A model generated the notes under the pieces. It had not been told where the DNA came from. It did not search any database and saw only the letters and a program-made list of their open reading frames with translations. The translations under genes and the position numbers were made by a program. Shown here piece after piece: positions 1-7,808 of a DNA stretch of 64,000 bases (position 1 is its first letter; each line of letters begins with the position of its first letter). This DNA comes from Leucobacter triazinivorans (lineage in GTDB: Bacteria > Actinomycetota > Actinomycetes > Actinomycetales > Microbacteriaceae). The stretch is taken from positions 1,178,001 through 1,242,000 of the forward strand of contig NZ_CP035806.1 of NCBI RefSeq assembly GCF_004208635.1, written 5' to 3'.

Positions 1-199
1 CATTCTCGTGATGTTCGAGGGCAGGATCGTGGCCGAGGTGCCCCAGGCGGAGGCGGACGACGCCCTGCTCGGCCTCTACATGGCGGGCCACGAGCCCGAG
101 GATCGGCACCGGCCGGGCTCGTTCGCGGCCGCACTCGCCGCGGCCGCACTCGCCGCGCCCGCGGGATCCACCACCAGCGAGAAGGGGATCGCGTCGTGA
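1..199 (+). CDS. ABC transporter ATP-binding protein, C-terminal fragment (nucleoside importer type)
   Basis: The reading frame is open from base 2 and ends at TGA 197-199, so only the last 65 residues or so of a longer protein are here. It opens with ILVMFEGRIVAEV, the strand after the H-loop of an ABC ATPase, followed by an Ala-rich non-conserved tail. Its stop overlaps the GTG start of a BMP-type permease, and two such permeases follow. It is therefore most likely the second nucleotide-binding half of a NupO/YufO-like ATPase energising a nucleoside or simple-sugar importer. The Walker motifs lie outside the window, so the family call depends on the neighbours. Confidence 0.75.
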   Translation, partial: ILVMFEGRIVAEVPQAEADDALLGLYMAGHEPEDRHRPGSFAAALAAAALAAPAGSTTSEKGIAS

Positions 200-1428
200 G
201 CGCTCTGCAGAGATTCGGCCGTTGGCTGGCCGGGCCGATCCCGGTGTCCATCGTGCTCGCCCTGCTCATCGGCGCCTGCTTCATGCTGATCGCGGGCGTC
301 GATCCCCTGAGCGGGTACGCCGCGATGATCAACGGCTCGTTCGGCAGCGGGCCCGGGCTCTCCAACACCCTGCAGCGCGCGATCCCGATCATCGGAATCG
401 GGATCGCGATCGCCATCGCGTTCCGTGCCGGCGTGCTCAACCTGGGCACGGAGGGTCAGGCGGGGCTCGGGGCCCTCGCGGGCGGCGTCGTGGCGATCTA
501 CGTGCCCGGTCCTGCGGCGCTGATCGTGCCGCTCGCGCTCGTCACCGCGGTCGTGGTCGGCGCCGCGTGGGGGCTCATCGCCGCCGTGCTGCAGAACCTG
601 CTCGGCGTGCCCATCCTGCTCTCCACCCTGCTGCTCAACTACCCCGCACGCTACTTCTCGTCGTGGGTGATCCGCTTCCGGCTCGACGAGCCGACCTCCG
701 ATCTCGTCGCGAGCGAGCAGCTGCGCCCCGACGTGCAGCTCTCGATGCTCGTCGCCCGAGACTCGGCGCTCGCCGATACGCTGCGCAGCACGTTCGGCCC
801 CACGAGCCCCATCACGGCGGTGCTCACGGGCGTCAACTGGTCCATCGTCGTGCTCATCCTCGTGGTGATCGCCGTGATCTTCATGAATCGTCGCACGCGC
901 TACGGCTTCGAGTCCGGGCTCAGTGGCCAGAACGCCGAGTTCGTGCGCTACGGCGGCGTCAAGCCCGGCCCGCTGGTGCTGCGCACCATGGCCCTCTCGG
1001 GTGGCCTCGCCGGGCTCTTCGGTGTGATGCTCACGATCGGCGCCCCCAATACGCGCCTCATCGAGGGCTATTTCGTGCAGACGAACTACGCCTGGACGGC
1101 GCTCCTCGTCACGCTCCTGGCCCTGTACCGGCCCATCGGCATCGTCATCGCGGGTCTCTTCTTCGCCGCGATCATGGTCGGCAGCGACGCCATGGGCCGC
1201 GAGCTCGGCCTTTCGCCGCAGATCGCGGCGGTCATCCAGGCGCTCGTCATCATCCTGCTCGCGTTCCGGGTCACCCTGCCCCACTTCCGGCGCAGGCGCG
1301 GCCGTGACGTGAGCGACGAACCACCGCTCGACGAGCCGCCGATCGACGAGTCCCCGCTCACCGCGGCGCACACGCCCGCCCCCGCGCCGGTCGACCCCGC
1401 CGCAGAGCCGAAGGAGTCGGAGCGATGA
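196..1428 (+). CDS. ABC transporter permease, nucleoside/BMP type (NupP-like)
   Basis: 410-residue polytopic membrane protein of the BPD_transp_2 (ribose/nucleoside permease) family, with about 9-10 hydrophobic segments between residues 15 and 360. The family signature near residues 77-95 (FRAGVLNLGTEGQAGLG) is typical of YufP/NupP. It would form the channel with the next gene, importing nucleosides delivered by a BMP lipoprotein that presumably lies upstream of the window. The GTG start overlaps the upstream ATPase stop in GTGA, showing translational coupling. The last 50 residues are a hydrophilic Pro/Asp/Glu-rich tail with a DEPP repeat, not part of the family core. Substrate specificity is inferred from family only. 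Confidence 0.9.
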   Translation: MSALQRFGRWLAGPIPVSIVLALLIGACFMLIAGVDPLSGYAAMINGSFGSGPGLSNTLQRAIPIIGIGIAIAIAFRAGVLNLGTEGQAGLGALAGGVVAIYVPGPAALIVPLALVTAVVVGAAWGLIAAVLQNLLGVPILLSTLLLNYPARYFSSWVIRFRLDEPTSDLVASEQLRPDVQLSMLVARDSALADTLRSTFGPTSPITAVLTGVNWSIVVLILVVIAVIFMNRRTRYGFESGLSGQNAEFVRYGGVKPGPLVLRTMALSGGLAGLFGVMLTIGAPNTRLIEGYFVQTNYAWTALLVTLLALYRPIGIVIAGLFFAAIMVGSDAMGRELGLSPQIAAVIQALVIILLAFRVTLPHFRRRRGRDVSDEPPLDEPPIDESPLTAAHTPAPAPVDPAAEPKESER

Positions 1429-2339
1429 CCTTCCTCGATGTATTCGATCAGGACCTGCTCTCCTCGGTGCTGCGATCGCTGATCCCGATCCTGCTCGCCG
1501 CGCTCGGCGGCATGCTTGCCGAGCGCGTCGGCATATTCAACATCGGTCTCGAGGGCATGATCCTGATCGGTGCGTTCTGCGGCGTTGCCGCATCGTTCTT
1601 CACGCACAACTGGCTCGTCGGCGTCATCGTCGCCATGGTGGCGGGCGCGCTGTTCTCGCTGATCCTCGGCTACGGCTCCGTCTACCGCAAGGGCGATCCC
1701 ATCGTGCTCGCCATCGCCATGAACATTCTGGCCGTGGGGATGACCAGCTTCCTGCTGGTGGCGATCTTCGACGTGCAGGGCGTGTTCCAGGATCCGGGCA
1801 TCGACGGCATCCCCACCTGGCGCATCCCGTTCCTCGCCGATCTGCCGGTGATCGGCGCGTTCTTCTCGCTCACGCCACTCGGGTATCTGGCGCTGCTGCT
1901 CGTGCCGGTGCTGTGGGTGGTGCTCTTCCGCACGCCCCTCGGCTTGCGGCTGCGCGGAGTGGGCGAGCGTCCGCTCGCGGCGGCGACGATGGGCGTCGAC
2001 CCCCGGCGCTATCAGCTCGGCGCAGTCATCGCCTCCGGCGCGCTCGCCGGCCTCGGCGGGGCGCAGCTCGCGCTCGGCAACGTGGTGCAGTTCACCGAGA
2101 ACATGTCGGCCGGTCGCGGCTGGATCGCGGTCGTTGCCGTGATGCTGGCGCGGGCGCACCCGGTCGGAGTGCTGGGCGCCGCGCTGCTCTTCGGCTTCGC
2201 CGATGCGATCGGATTCCGTCTGCAGTCCTTCGGCCTGCCGCAGCAGCTCACCGACGCGGGCCCCTACGTCGTGACGCTGCTCGTGCTGATCCTCATGAGC
2301 AAGCGCTTCCGCAAGACCCGGGAAGCGGCGCTCGCGTGA
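1425..2339 (+). CDS. ABC transporter permease, nucleoside/BMP type (NupQ-like)
   Basis: 304-residue membrane protein, the shorter partner of the preceding permease. It carries the family signature AERVGIFNIGLEGMILIGAF near residue 35 and some 8-9 membrane segments. The ATG lies inside the end of the upstream gene (ATGA overlap), so the two subunits are translated together, as expected for a heterodimeric pore. The length is standard. Known relatives (YufQ/NupQ, RnsD) take up guanosine and other nucleosides. No salvage enzyme such as a deaminase or phosphorylase follows within the window, so the exact substrate stays open. Confidence 0.9.
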   Translation: MTFLDVFDQDLLSSVLRSLIPILLAALGGMLAERVGIFNIGLEGMILIGAFCGVAASFFTHNWLVGVIVAMVAGALFSLILGYGSVYRKGDPIVLAIAMNILAVGMTSFLLVAIFDVQGVFQDPGIDGIPTWRIPFLADLPVIGAFFSLTPLGYLALLLVPVLWVVLFRTPLGLRLRGVGERPLAAATMGVDPRRYQLGAVIASGALAGLGGAQLALGNVVQFTENMSAGRGWIAVVAVMLARAHPVGVLGAALLFGFADAIGFRLQSFGLPQQLTDAGPYVVTLLVLILMSKRFRKTREAALA

Positions 2340-2854
2340 GCGGAGCACCGACCCCTCCCCCGTCGGCCGGCGCCGGCGGCGCCTCGACCGCCGGGCTGCC
2401 GCCCGAGGCCGCCCGGTGGGTGGAGCGGCTCGGCCTCGAGCCTCTCGAGCACGAGGGCGGGCTCTTCCGCCGCATGCATCTCGACGAGCACTCGAGCGCC
2501 ATCTACTACCTGCTCGCGGCCCCCGATTTCTCGGCGCTCCACGCGCTCGACTCGGTCGAGGTCTACCACTGGTACGCGGGTGCTCCGCTGCGGCTGCTGC
2601 TGCTGCACCCCGACGGCAGGTCCGAGGAGCGCGTGCTCGGGCCCGATCCCGACGCCGGTCAGCTGCCGCAGGCGGTCGTGGAGCCCGGCGTGATGCAGGG
2701 CTCCGCTCCACTCGGCGCGTGGACGCTCATCGGCACCACGATGGCGCCGCCCTTCATGTGGGAGGGGTTCGAACTGGGCGAGCGCGAGACCCTGCAGCGC
2801 CGGTACCCGGCAGCGGCGGAGCGGATCGCCGAACTCACCCGCGTGCCGGAGTAG
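2336..2854 (+). CDS. Cupin_5 (DUF985) domain protein
   Basis: 172 residues from a GTG that overlaps the stop of the permease (GTGA). After about 20 disordered Ala/Gly/Pro residues the whole DUF985 core is visible: AIYYLL, FSALHALDSVEVYHWYAG, LRLLLLHPDG, then VVEPGVMQGS and APPFMWEGFELG. These are the beta-strands and ligand-facing residues of a small cupin barrel. Relatives are cytoplasmic, of unknown reaction, possibly sugar-nucleotide epimerase-like. It is the last gene of the nucleoside-importer operon, which suggests a role with the imported compound, but no substrate can be read from the sequence. Confidence 0.85.
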   Translation: MSGAPTPPPSAGAGGASTAGLPPEAARWVERLGLEPLEHEGGLFRRMHLDEHSSAIYYLLAAPDFSALHALDSVEVYHWYAGAPLRLLLLHPDGRSEERVLGPDPDAGQLPQAVVEPGVMQGSAPLGAWTLIGTTMAPPFMWEGFELGERETLQRRYPAAAERIAELTRVPE

Positions 2855-2882
2855 AGCTCGCACTAGGGGCTAAGGTGGTCCC

Positions 2883-3464
2883 ATGACCGACGCTCGCATC
2901 GTGCGCACCCGAGCGGCATTGCACCGCGCGATCATCCAGCTGGCCACCGAGAAGCCGGTGCCCAGCATCACGGTCTCCGAACTCGCCGACGTCGCGGGTA
3001 TCAACCGGGTCACCTTCTACAAGCACTTCGCCAGCCCGGCCGAGGCGCTCGGCTCGGCCTTGAGCCTCGAGCTCGATCCGGCCCGCGAACGGCTCATCCT
3101 CGGCTATACCGAGCTGACGGCCGACCCGGTCGAGATCTTCGTGGCGAGCATCGATCAGATCCTCGACCACATCGAGCGCCACCGCGGCCTCTACCTGCTG
3201 TCGATCAACACCCCGCAAGACGGCACGGTGCCGAATCTGCTCACCGATCACTTCACCGAGACGCTGCAGCTCTACCTGGCTCAGCGCGCGCTGCACGAGC
3301 CGTCGCTGCCCGATTTCGAGGTGGACGTGGTGTCGCGCTTCTTCGGCATGGGGCTCGTCGGGGCGATCAAGGCCTGGGTGCTGAGCGGCGTATCGGATCG
3401 CGAGGCGTTTCTGCGATCGGTGACGGCGCTGGCGCCATCCTGGTGGTTCCCGGCCCGAACCTAG
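2883..3464 (+). CDS. TetR/AcrR family transcriptional regulator
   Basis: 193 residues. Residues about 8-55 form the TetR DNA-binding domain, with the helix-turn-helix (LADVAGINRVTFYKHFASPAEAL) near 32-54. The rest is an all-helical ligand domain with no recognisable ligand signature. ATG 2883 is preceded by AAGGTGG, a good ribosome binding site. The gene starts 28 bases after the cupin gene and could be co-transcribed with the importer, or regulate it or the convergent protease. Its TAG stop and the TAG of the opposite-strand protease gene share the four bases CTAG at 3461-3464. Confidence 0.88.
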   Translation: MTDARIVRTRAALHRAIIQLATEKPVPSITVSELADVAGINRVTFYKHFASPAEALGSALSLELDPARERLILGYTELTADPVEIFVASIDQILDHIERHRGLYLLSINTPQDGTVPNLLTDHFTETLQLYLAQRALHEPSLPDFEVDVVSRFFGMGLVGAIKAWVLSGVSDREAFLRSVTALAPSWWFPART

Positions 3465-4534
3465 CGGTCGAGCCCTCCGTCGCGCGGAGCGGGCGACGCC
3501 GTCTGCGTGCTCCGGGTGCCGTCGATGCTGCGGGCGAGCTCCGGTTCTTTGCGCAGCTGACCGGTGAGCGCGAGGATCAGGATCAGCGCCCCGCACACGA
3601 TCCAGCCGGCTACCCCCGCGACCGTCACCAGCTCGGGCCGTACCGTCTCGCCCGCGGCCACGAACCACATGATCATTCCCCCGGTGCCGTTGAGCGCTCC
3701 GTGGCCGATCGTCGCCGGCCACACTGAGCCGGTGCGCAGCCGCAGCCAACCGAAAAGCACACCCAGGATCGTGCAGTTGATCGTCATCAACGCCACCCCG
3801 CGCCAGTCCATCAGACCGTAGTTGTGCCCGAGCAGTGTGAGGGGCGCGTGCCACAGCCCCCAGATCGCCCCGCTCAGCAGCAGGGCGGGCCACAGACCCA
3901 GCGGACGCAGCGCGGGGAGCAGCCACCCGCGCCACCCGAGCTCCTCTCCGAAGCCGACGATCGAGTTGGGAAGAATCGCGAGCACGGGGAAGAGGGCCAG
4001 CTGCACGGCGACGAGCACCCACGGCGACGGCAGCACCGACGGGTCCATGTTCTCCGGAAGTGCGGCAGCGTTGATCTCGGCGAAGCCGGAGAGATGCACG
4101 GGGTCGATGCGCACCCACCCCAGGAGCGCCGCGAGCAGCGTCGTCAGTGCACCGATGAGCAGAGGCGCGAACAGCGCGCCTATGGTGAACCAGACCACAC
4201 GCTTGGCGGGTCGGAGCGGCCAGATGCCGAGGAAGCGGAGGCGCTCGCGCCGCGGCACGCGCGCGACGAAGGTGACGACGAGGGCCGCGATGGCCGGGGT
4301 GAGCATCATCGCCATCGCGAGCAAGCCGAACACCACCGGGAACGCCGGCGCGTCCGGACCCATGAGCCAGAGGGGCAGCGCCACGAGCCAGGCACCGCCG
4401 TAGGCGAGCGCCACGAAGAGCGCCACCGCACCCCAGGGGACGCCGCGCTCGGGGCGGTCGGCGCGCGGCGATCCCGGCGCCGTTTCGATCTTCTGCGGTT
4501 GCATGTGCGTCACGCTATCGGTCACCTCTGACAT
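3461..4534 (-). CDS. CPBP family intramembrane glutamic endopeptidase
   Basis: 357 residues with about eight membrane segments. It carries the three CPBP/Rce1 signatures: the paired glutamates and arginine in GFGEELGWRGWLLPAL, the W..H motif in AIWGLWHAPL, and a final conserved His in GHGALNG. Relatives are membrane proteases for CAAX processing, bacteriocin maturation or immunity; the target here is unknown. I chose ATG 4534 because AGGAAGCAGGA lies just upstream; ATG 4504 is an alternative after the upstream stop. It overlaps the DUF1648 gene by 20 bases and so belongs to the GntR-led operon. Confidence 0.85.
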   Translation of the reverse strand: MSEVTDSVTHMQPQKIETAPGSPRADRPERGVPWGAVALFVALAYGGAWLVALPLWLMGPDAPAFPVVFGLLAMAMMLTPAIAALVVTFVARVPRRERLRFLGIWPLRPAKRVVWFTIGALFAPLLIGALTTLLAALLGWVRIDPVHLSGFAEINAAALPENMDPSVLPSPWVLVAVQLALFPVLAILPNSIVGFGEELGWRGWLLPALRPLGLWPALLLSGAIWGLWHAPLTLLGHNYGLMDWRGVALMTINCTILGVLFGWLRLRTGSVWPATIGHGALNGTGGMIMWFVAAGETVRPELVTVAGVAGWIVCGALILILALTGQLRKEPELARSIDGTRSTQTASPAPRDGGLDR

Positions 4535-5672
4535 TCGATTCCTGCTTCCTCGCGGCACGCTCTGCGACCGCTTCTAGCAGCGCCGCACCGGTGGCGGCGT
4601 CGTCGACGGTCACCGCGAATATCCTGCCGTCGCGGCGGGTGACCAGGATCCCCTCGCCCGTGCGCATCACGATGCCGAAGCCCGTGCCCGGCACCCAGCG
4701 CAGACCCCAGCCGCCCCACTCCGCGAAGGGGTTGAGCTCGCGCGCGTCCACCCGCGCGACGTCGGCCGTGGGCACGCGGAAGCTCGGCCGGCCGACGAGG
4801 GAGCGGGCCACCAGCCCGCCCGAGTCGATCCGCACCCGGTACCAGCTCCCGACGGAGAAGAGCACGATCAGGAGCACGGTGATGCCGAGATTCATCCACG
4901 CGAGGGGCTCGCCGAGGAGGAACAGCCAGATCGTCGTGCCGAGGGTCAGCAGGACCGTCGCGGCGATGACCCAGACGAGGATCGCGGACGGGCGGATCGT
5001 CGCGGTCCAGACCGCCCGCTCGCCCTCGTCGAGCTCGATCGCGAGCGCCTCGGCTGTCGCCGGCACGTCGACGCGCACGCCCGGTTGCGCGACGAAGCCG
5101 ACGGTCCCGGCCGCGAACGCGGCGCCGAATGCGATCCACATCGCGCCGCCGATGCCCGGAGCGTCGCGGGCGTCGGACAGGTCGAGCTGAATCTGCGCGC
5201 TCAGCACGGCGAGCACCATGAGCAGCACGACGGTCCACAGCGAGACGGCGGCGAGGAAGCGGTTCATCCCCGACCACACGAGTCCCGGTCCGCGGCCGCC
5301 ACGGGCGCCGCTTCCGCCGGTCCCGCCGCCGAACACGGCCAGCAGCCCGAGCAGCAGGCTCATCCCGACCCCCAGGCCGGCGAAGACCAGAATGCCCGCC
5401 ATCGGGCTCATGAAGCCGTCCGGCCCACCGGAGCCCGACCAGTGGGTCGCCATCGGATCGGGCAGGCGTGGCGACCATGCGACGAGGATCGCCGCGGCCG
5501 CGGCCGTCAGTGCGAGCGGCAGGACCACCCCGACCCACACGGCGGCCCGGCGCGCACGGCGCAGGTCCCGCAGCTGATGCGGGGAGAGCCGAGCGGGGTG
5601 CGGCGGCCCGGGGGCGGCGGCAGGGACGTCGCCGGCTGCGCCGACAGCCCGCAGGTGGCGCTGGCCGCTCAC
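4515..5672 (-). CDS. DUF1648 domain membrane protein
   Basis: 385 residues, GTG start overlapping the stop of the GntR regulator (GTGA). After a 45-residue cytoplasmic Pro/Ala/Arg-rich lead comes a membrane segment and the DUF1648 signature (PRLPDPMATHWSGSGGPDGF), then further membrane helices up to residue 270. The C-terminus is a soluble beta-rich domain (residues about 275-380). In actinobacteria and Bacillus this family is encoded beside YtrA-type GntR regulators, as here, and is linked to cell-envelope stress. No enzymatic motif is visible. The pairing with a CPBP protease in one operon supports a membrane-associated role. Confidence 0.82.
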   Translation of the reverse strand: MSGQRHLRAVGAAGDVPAAAPGPPHPARLSPHQLRDLRRARRAAVWVGVVLPLALTAAAAAILVAWSPRLPDPMATHWSGSGGPDGFMSPMAGILVFAGLGVGMSLLLGLLAVFGGGTGGSGARGGRGPGLVWSGMNRFLAAVSLWTVVLLMVLAVLSAQIQLDLSDARDAPGIGGAMWIAFGAAFAAGTVGFVAQPGVRVDVPATAEALAIELDEGERAVWTATIRPSAILVWVIAATVLLTLGTTIWLFLLGEPLAWMNLGITVLLIVLFSVGSWYRVRIDSGGLVARSLVGRPSFRVPTADVARVDARELNPFAEWGGWGLRWVPGTGFGIVMRTGEGILVTRRDGRIFAVTVDDAATGAALLEAVAERAARKQESNVRGDR

Positions 5673-6166
5673 GCGGCCCGCTCCCCGGGATGCGTGCAGG
5701 CGGAGACGGGGCCGGAAGCGGCGGCGGAGCCGGGGCCGGGGCCGAAGGCGCCGGCGGAGCCGGGGCCGGGGCCGAAGGCGCCGGCGGCGCCGGGGCCGGG
5801 GCCGAAGGCGCCGGCGGCGCCGGCAGCGCTCTGCACGAGCGCGGCGAGGGCGTCGGAGCCGATCCCGAGCCCTGCGGCCCGCTCGACAAGATCGCGCACC
5901 TCGTCGTGCAGCGCCGCCATGCCCGTCGCGCGAGCGGTCACCACGGCGCCGCGACGCCGTTTGAGATCGATCAGGCCTTCGTCGCGCAGCTGCTGGTATG
6001 CGCGCAGAACGGTGTGCACGTTGACCTCGAGCCCCGTCGCCACTTCTCGAGCCGGCGGGAGCACCGTTCCCGGGCCGATCCGCCCGCCCAGGATGTCCCC
6101 CCGGACGGAATCGGCGATCTGGGCGTAGATGGGCCGCTCGCTCGCCTCATTCACTCTCACCAGCAC
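5669..6166 (-). CDS. GntR family regulator, YtrA-like, with repeat-expanded C-terminus
   Basis: 165 residues from GTG 6166. Residues 8-75 are a winged-helix GntR domain (PIYAQIADSVRGDILGGRIG, then LPPAREVATGLEVNVHTVLRAY) and residues 76-115 a short dimerisation helix, the layout of the YtrA subfamily. I preferred GTG 6166 to the longer open frame from 6283 because the upstream residues are not family-like. A -10 box (TAGAGT, 6179-6174) also ends seven bases before the GTG, suggesting a leaderless message. The last 50 residues are a Gly/Pro/Ala tail made of three 10-residue repeats from 30-bp DNA repeats. It is first in the operon and overlaps the DUF1648 gene. Confidence 0.85.
   Translation of the reverse strand: MLVRVNEASERPIYAQIADSVRGDILGGRIGPGTVLPPAREVATGLEVNVHTVLRAYQQLRDEGLIDLKRRRGAVVTARATGMAALHDEVRDLVERAAGLGIGSDALAALVQSAAGAAGAFGPGPGAAGAFGPGPGSAGAFGPGPGSAAASGPVSACTHPGERAA
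5731..5820. repeat. Three 30-bp tandem repeats inside the GntR gene
   Basis: Units 5731-5760, 5761-5790 and 5791-5820 are identical apart from one base near the end; a degenerate fourth copy precedes them at 5701-5730. The length is a multiple of three, so copy-number change adds or removes whole 10-residue Gly/Pro/Ala blocks at the regulator's C-terminus. Confidence 0.95.
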
Positions 6167-6171
6167 GGGGA

Positions 6172-6194
6172 TAACTCTACCCCAAGTAGAACTA
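6172..6194 (-). promoter_or_regulatory. Probable autoregulatory GntR operator and promoter
   Basis: On the plus strand TAACTCTAC (6172-6180) and GTAGAACTA (6186-6194) form an inverted repeat, 7 of 9 positions matching, with a 5-base spacer. On the minus strand the inner arm contains TAGAGT, a plausible -10 box, ending seven bases before GTG 6166. A YtrA-type regulator bound here would block its own promoter. Predicted from sequence only. Confidence 0.6.
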
Positions 6195-6514
6195 ATGCGG
6201 GCCGGATCGGCATCCGCGCCGCACGGCACTCGGCCGTTCTGCCCCGCGTCCTGTCCTGCCCCGTCCGCTCCCCCCCTGCGCACCCCGTCCGCTCCCCCCT
6301 GCGCACCCCGTCGCTCCCCCTGCGCGCTCGAGACCGAGCCGAATCTCCGAGACCGATCGCAATATCGGCGCTGAACGCCTCGATCTCGGCGAAACGCCTC
6401 AGTCTCAGCGGGCCGGAGGGAGGGGGCGCGGGGTCGGGCCGGGTGGGCGCTGGGGCCGGGCGGGCGCCGGGCGGGCGCCGGGCGCCGGGCGCCGGGCGCC
6501 CCGGGAGCGCGGGA
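6195..6514. other. Intergenic, low-complexity DNA
   Basis: No gene is supported. It holds three copies of a 22-23-bp C-rich repeat (6259-6281, 6282-6304, 6305-6326). Next is a stretch with several imperfect copies of a CGAGACCG/CGATCTCGG motif at about 6327-6410. Last is a self-complementary GGGCGCC run at about 6453-6505 just past the acyl-CoA dehydrogenase stop, which could fold and help end transcription of that gene. Confidence 0.7.
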
Positions 6515-7678
6515 CTAGAAGGCCGCGATTCCCGTCAGCTCGCGCCCGATCACCAGCTGGTGCACCTCGTCCGTGCCCTCGTACGTGCGCACCGACTCCA
6601 GGTTGGCCATGTGGCGCATCACCGGGAAGTCGGAGGTGATCCCGTCTCCGCCGAGGATCGCGCGCGCGGTGCCCGCGATCGCAATGGCCTCGCGCACGTT
6701 GTTGAGCTTGCCCACGGAGATCTGCCCGTAGGACAGGTTGCCCGCGTCCTTGAGCCGGCCCAGGTGCAGCGCCAGCAGCAGACCCTTCTCGTACTCGACG
6801 AACATGTCGGCCAGCTTGGCCTGGATGATCTGCTTGCCGCCGATCGGGGCGCCGAACACCTCGCGGCTCTGCGAGCGGTCCACCGCCGCCTCGAGGCACG
6901 AGCGGGCGGCCCCCATGACGCCCCACACGATGCCGTAGCGCGCCTCGTTGAGGCACTTGAACGGCGAAGAGAGCCCCTTCGATCCCGGAAGGATGGCGTC
7001 GGCGGGGAGACGCACGTCGTTCAGCTCGATCTCGGTCTGCAACGACGCGCGCATCGACAGCTTGTTCTCGATCGCGGTCGCGGTGAATCCGGGAGTGTCG
7101 GTCGGCACGACGAAGCCGCGCACCACGCCCTCCTCGTCCTTGGCCCAGATCACGCCGACCTGCGCGATGGTCGCGAGGCCGATCCAGCGCTTGCGACCGT
7201 TGAGCACCCACTCGTCGCCCTCGCGGCGCGCGGTGGTGATCATGGTGTTGGGATCCGACCCGCCCTGGGGCTCGGTGAGCCCGAAGAAGCCGATCGCCTC
7301 GCCGCGGCCCATGGGCGGCAGCCAGCGCTGCTTCTGCTCCTCCGAGCCGAACTTGTAGATGGCGCCCATCGCGAGGGATCCCTGCACCGAGAGCGCGGTG
7401 CGGAAGCCGGAGTCGACCGCCTCGAACTCCATGGCCACGAGACCGTAGGCCACCGAGGAGGCGCCGCGCAGGCCGTAGCCCTCCATGTACATGCCGAACG
7501 CGCCGAACTCGCCCACCTCGGGCAGCAGCTCGACGGGCAGGCGGCGATCCTCGAACGCCTGATCGATGATGGGGCGAATGCGGGTCTGCGCAAACTCGCG
7601 CGCCCGCATCTGCCACTCGCGCTCCTCCTCCGTCACGAAGTCGGCGACGTCGAACAGCTGGTCGATGGTGGTGGTCAT
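6515..7678 (-). CDS. gcdH: Glutaryl-CoA dehydrogenase (acyl-CoA dehydrogenase family)
   Basis: 387 residues, usual length for the family. The N-terminal helical domain, central beta domain (GLTEPQGGSDPNTM, FAD/substrate loop) and C-terminal helices are complete. The catalytic base is Glu367 in YEGTDEVHQLVIG. FRTALSVQGSL near residue 90 matches the segment whose Arg binds the gamma-carboxylate of glutaryl-CoA, which separates GCDH from simple acyl-CoA dehydrogenases. It would oxidise and decarboxylate glutaryl-CoA to crotonyl-CoA, passing electrons to ETF. The next gene on the strand is a class III CoA-transferase 130 bp upstream, consistent with glutarate activation. Confidence 0.88.
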   Translation of the reverse strand: MTTTIDQLFDVADFVTEEEREWQMRAREFAQTRIRPIIDQAFEDRRLPVELLPEVGEFGAFGMYMEGYGLRGASSVAYGLVAMEFEAVDSGFRTALSVQGSLAMGAIYKFGSEEQKQRWLPPMGRGEAIGFFGLTEPQGGSDPNTMITTARREGDEWVLNGRKRWIGLATIAQVGVIWAKDEEGVVRGFVVPTDTPGFTATAIENKLSMRASLQTEIELNDVRLPADAILPGSKGLSSPFKCLNEARYGIVWGVMGAARSCLEAAVDRSQSREVFGAPIGGKQIIQAKLADMFVEYEKGLLLALHLGRLKDAGNLSYGQISVGKLNNVREAIAIAGTARAILGGDGITSDFPVMRHMANLESVRTYEGTDEVHQLVIGRELTGIAAF

Positions 7679-7808
7679 GGGGTGTCCTTTCGGGTGGTCT
7701 CCGGGAGCGGGGCTGGGCTGGGCGGGAGCGGGGGATCTCAGGCGGTGGATCCTGCGATCTCGCGCGGGATCACGGAGCGGGGCGCGAAGCTGCGACTCGC
7801 GGCGGCGC

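Noticed and set aside
6453..6505. Definite rho-independent terminator after gcdH
   Set aside because: The GGGCGCC run is self-complementary in many registers but has no defined stem or T-run, so it is described only as low-complexity DNA.
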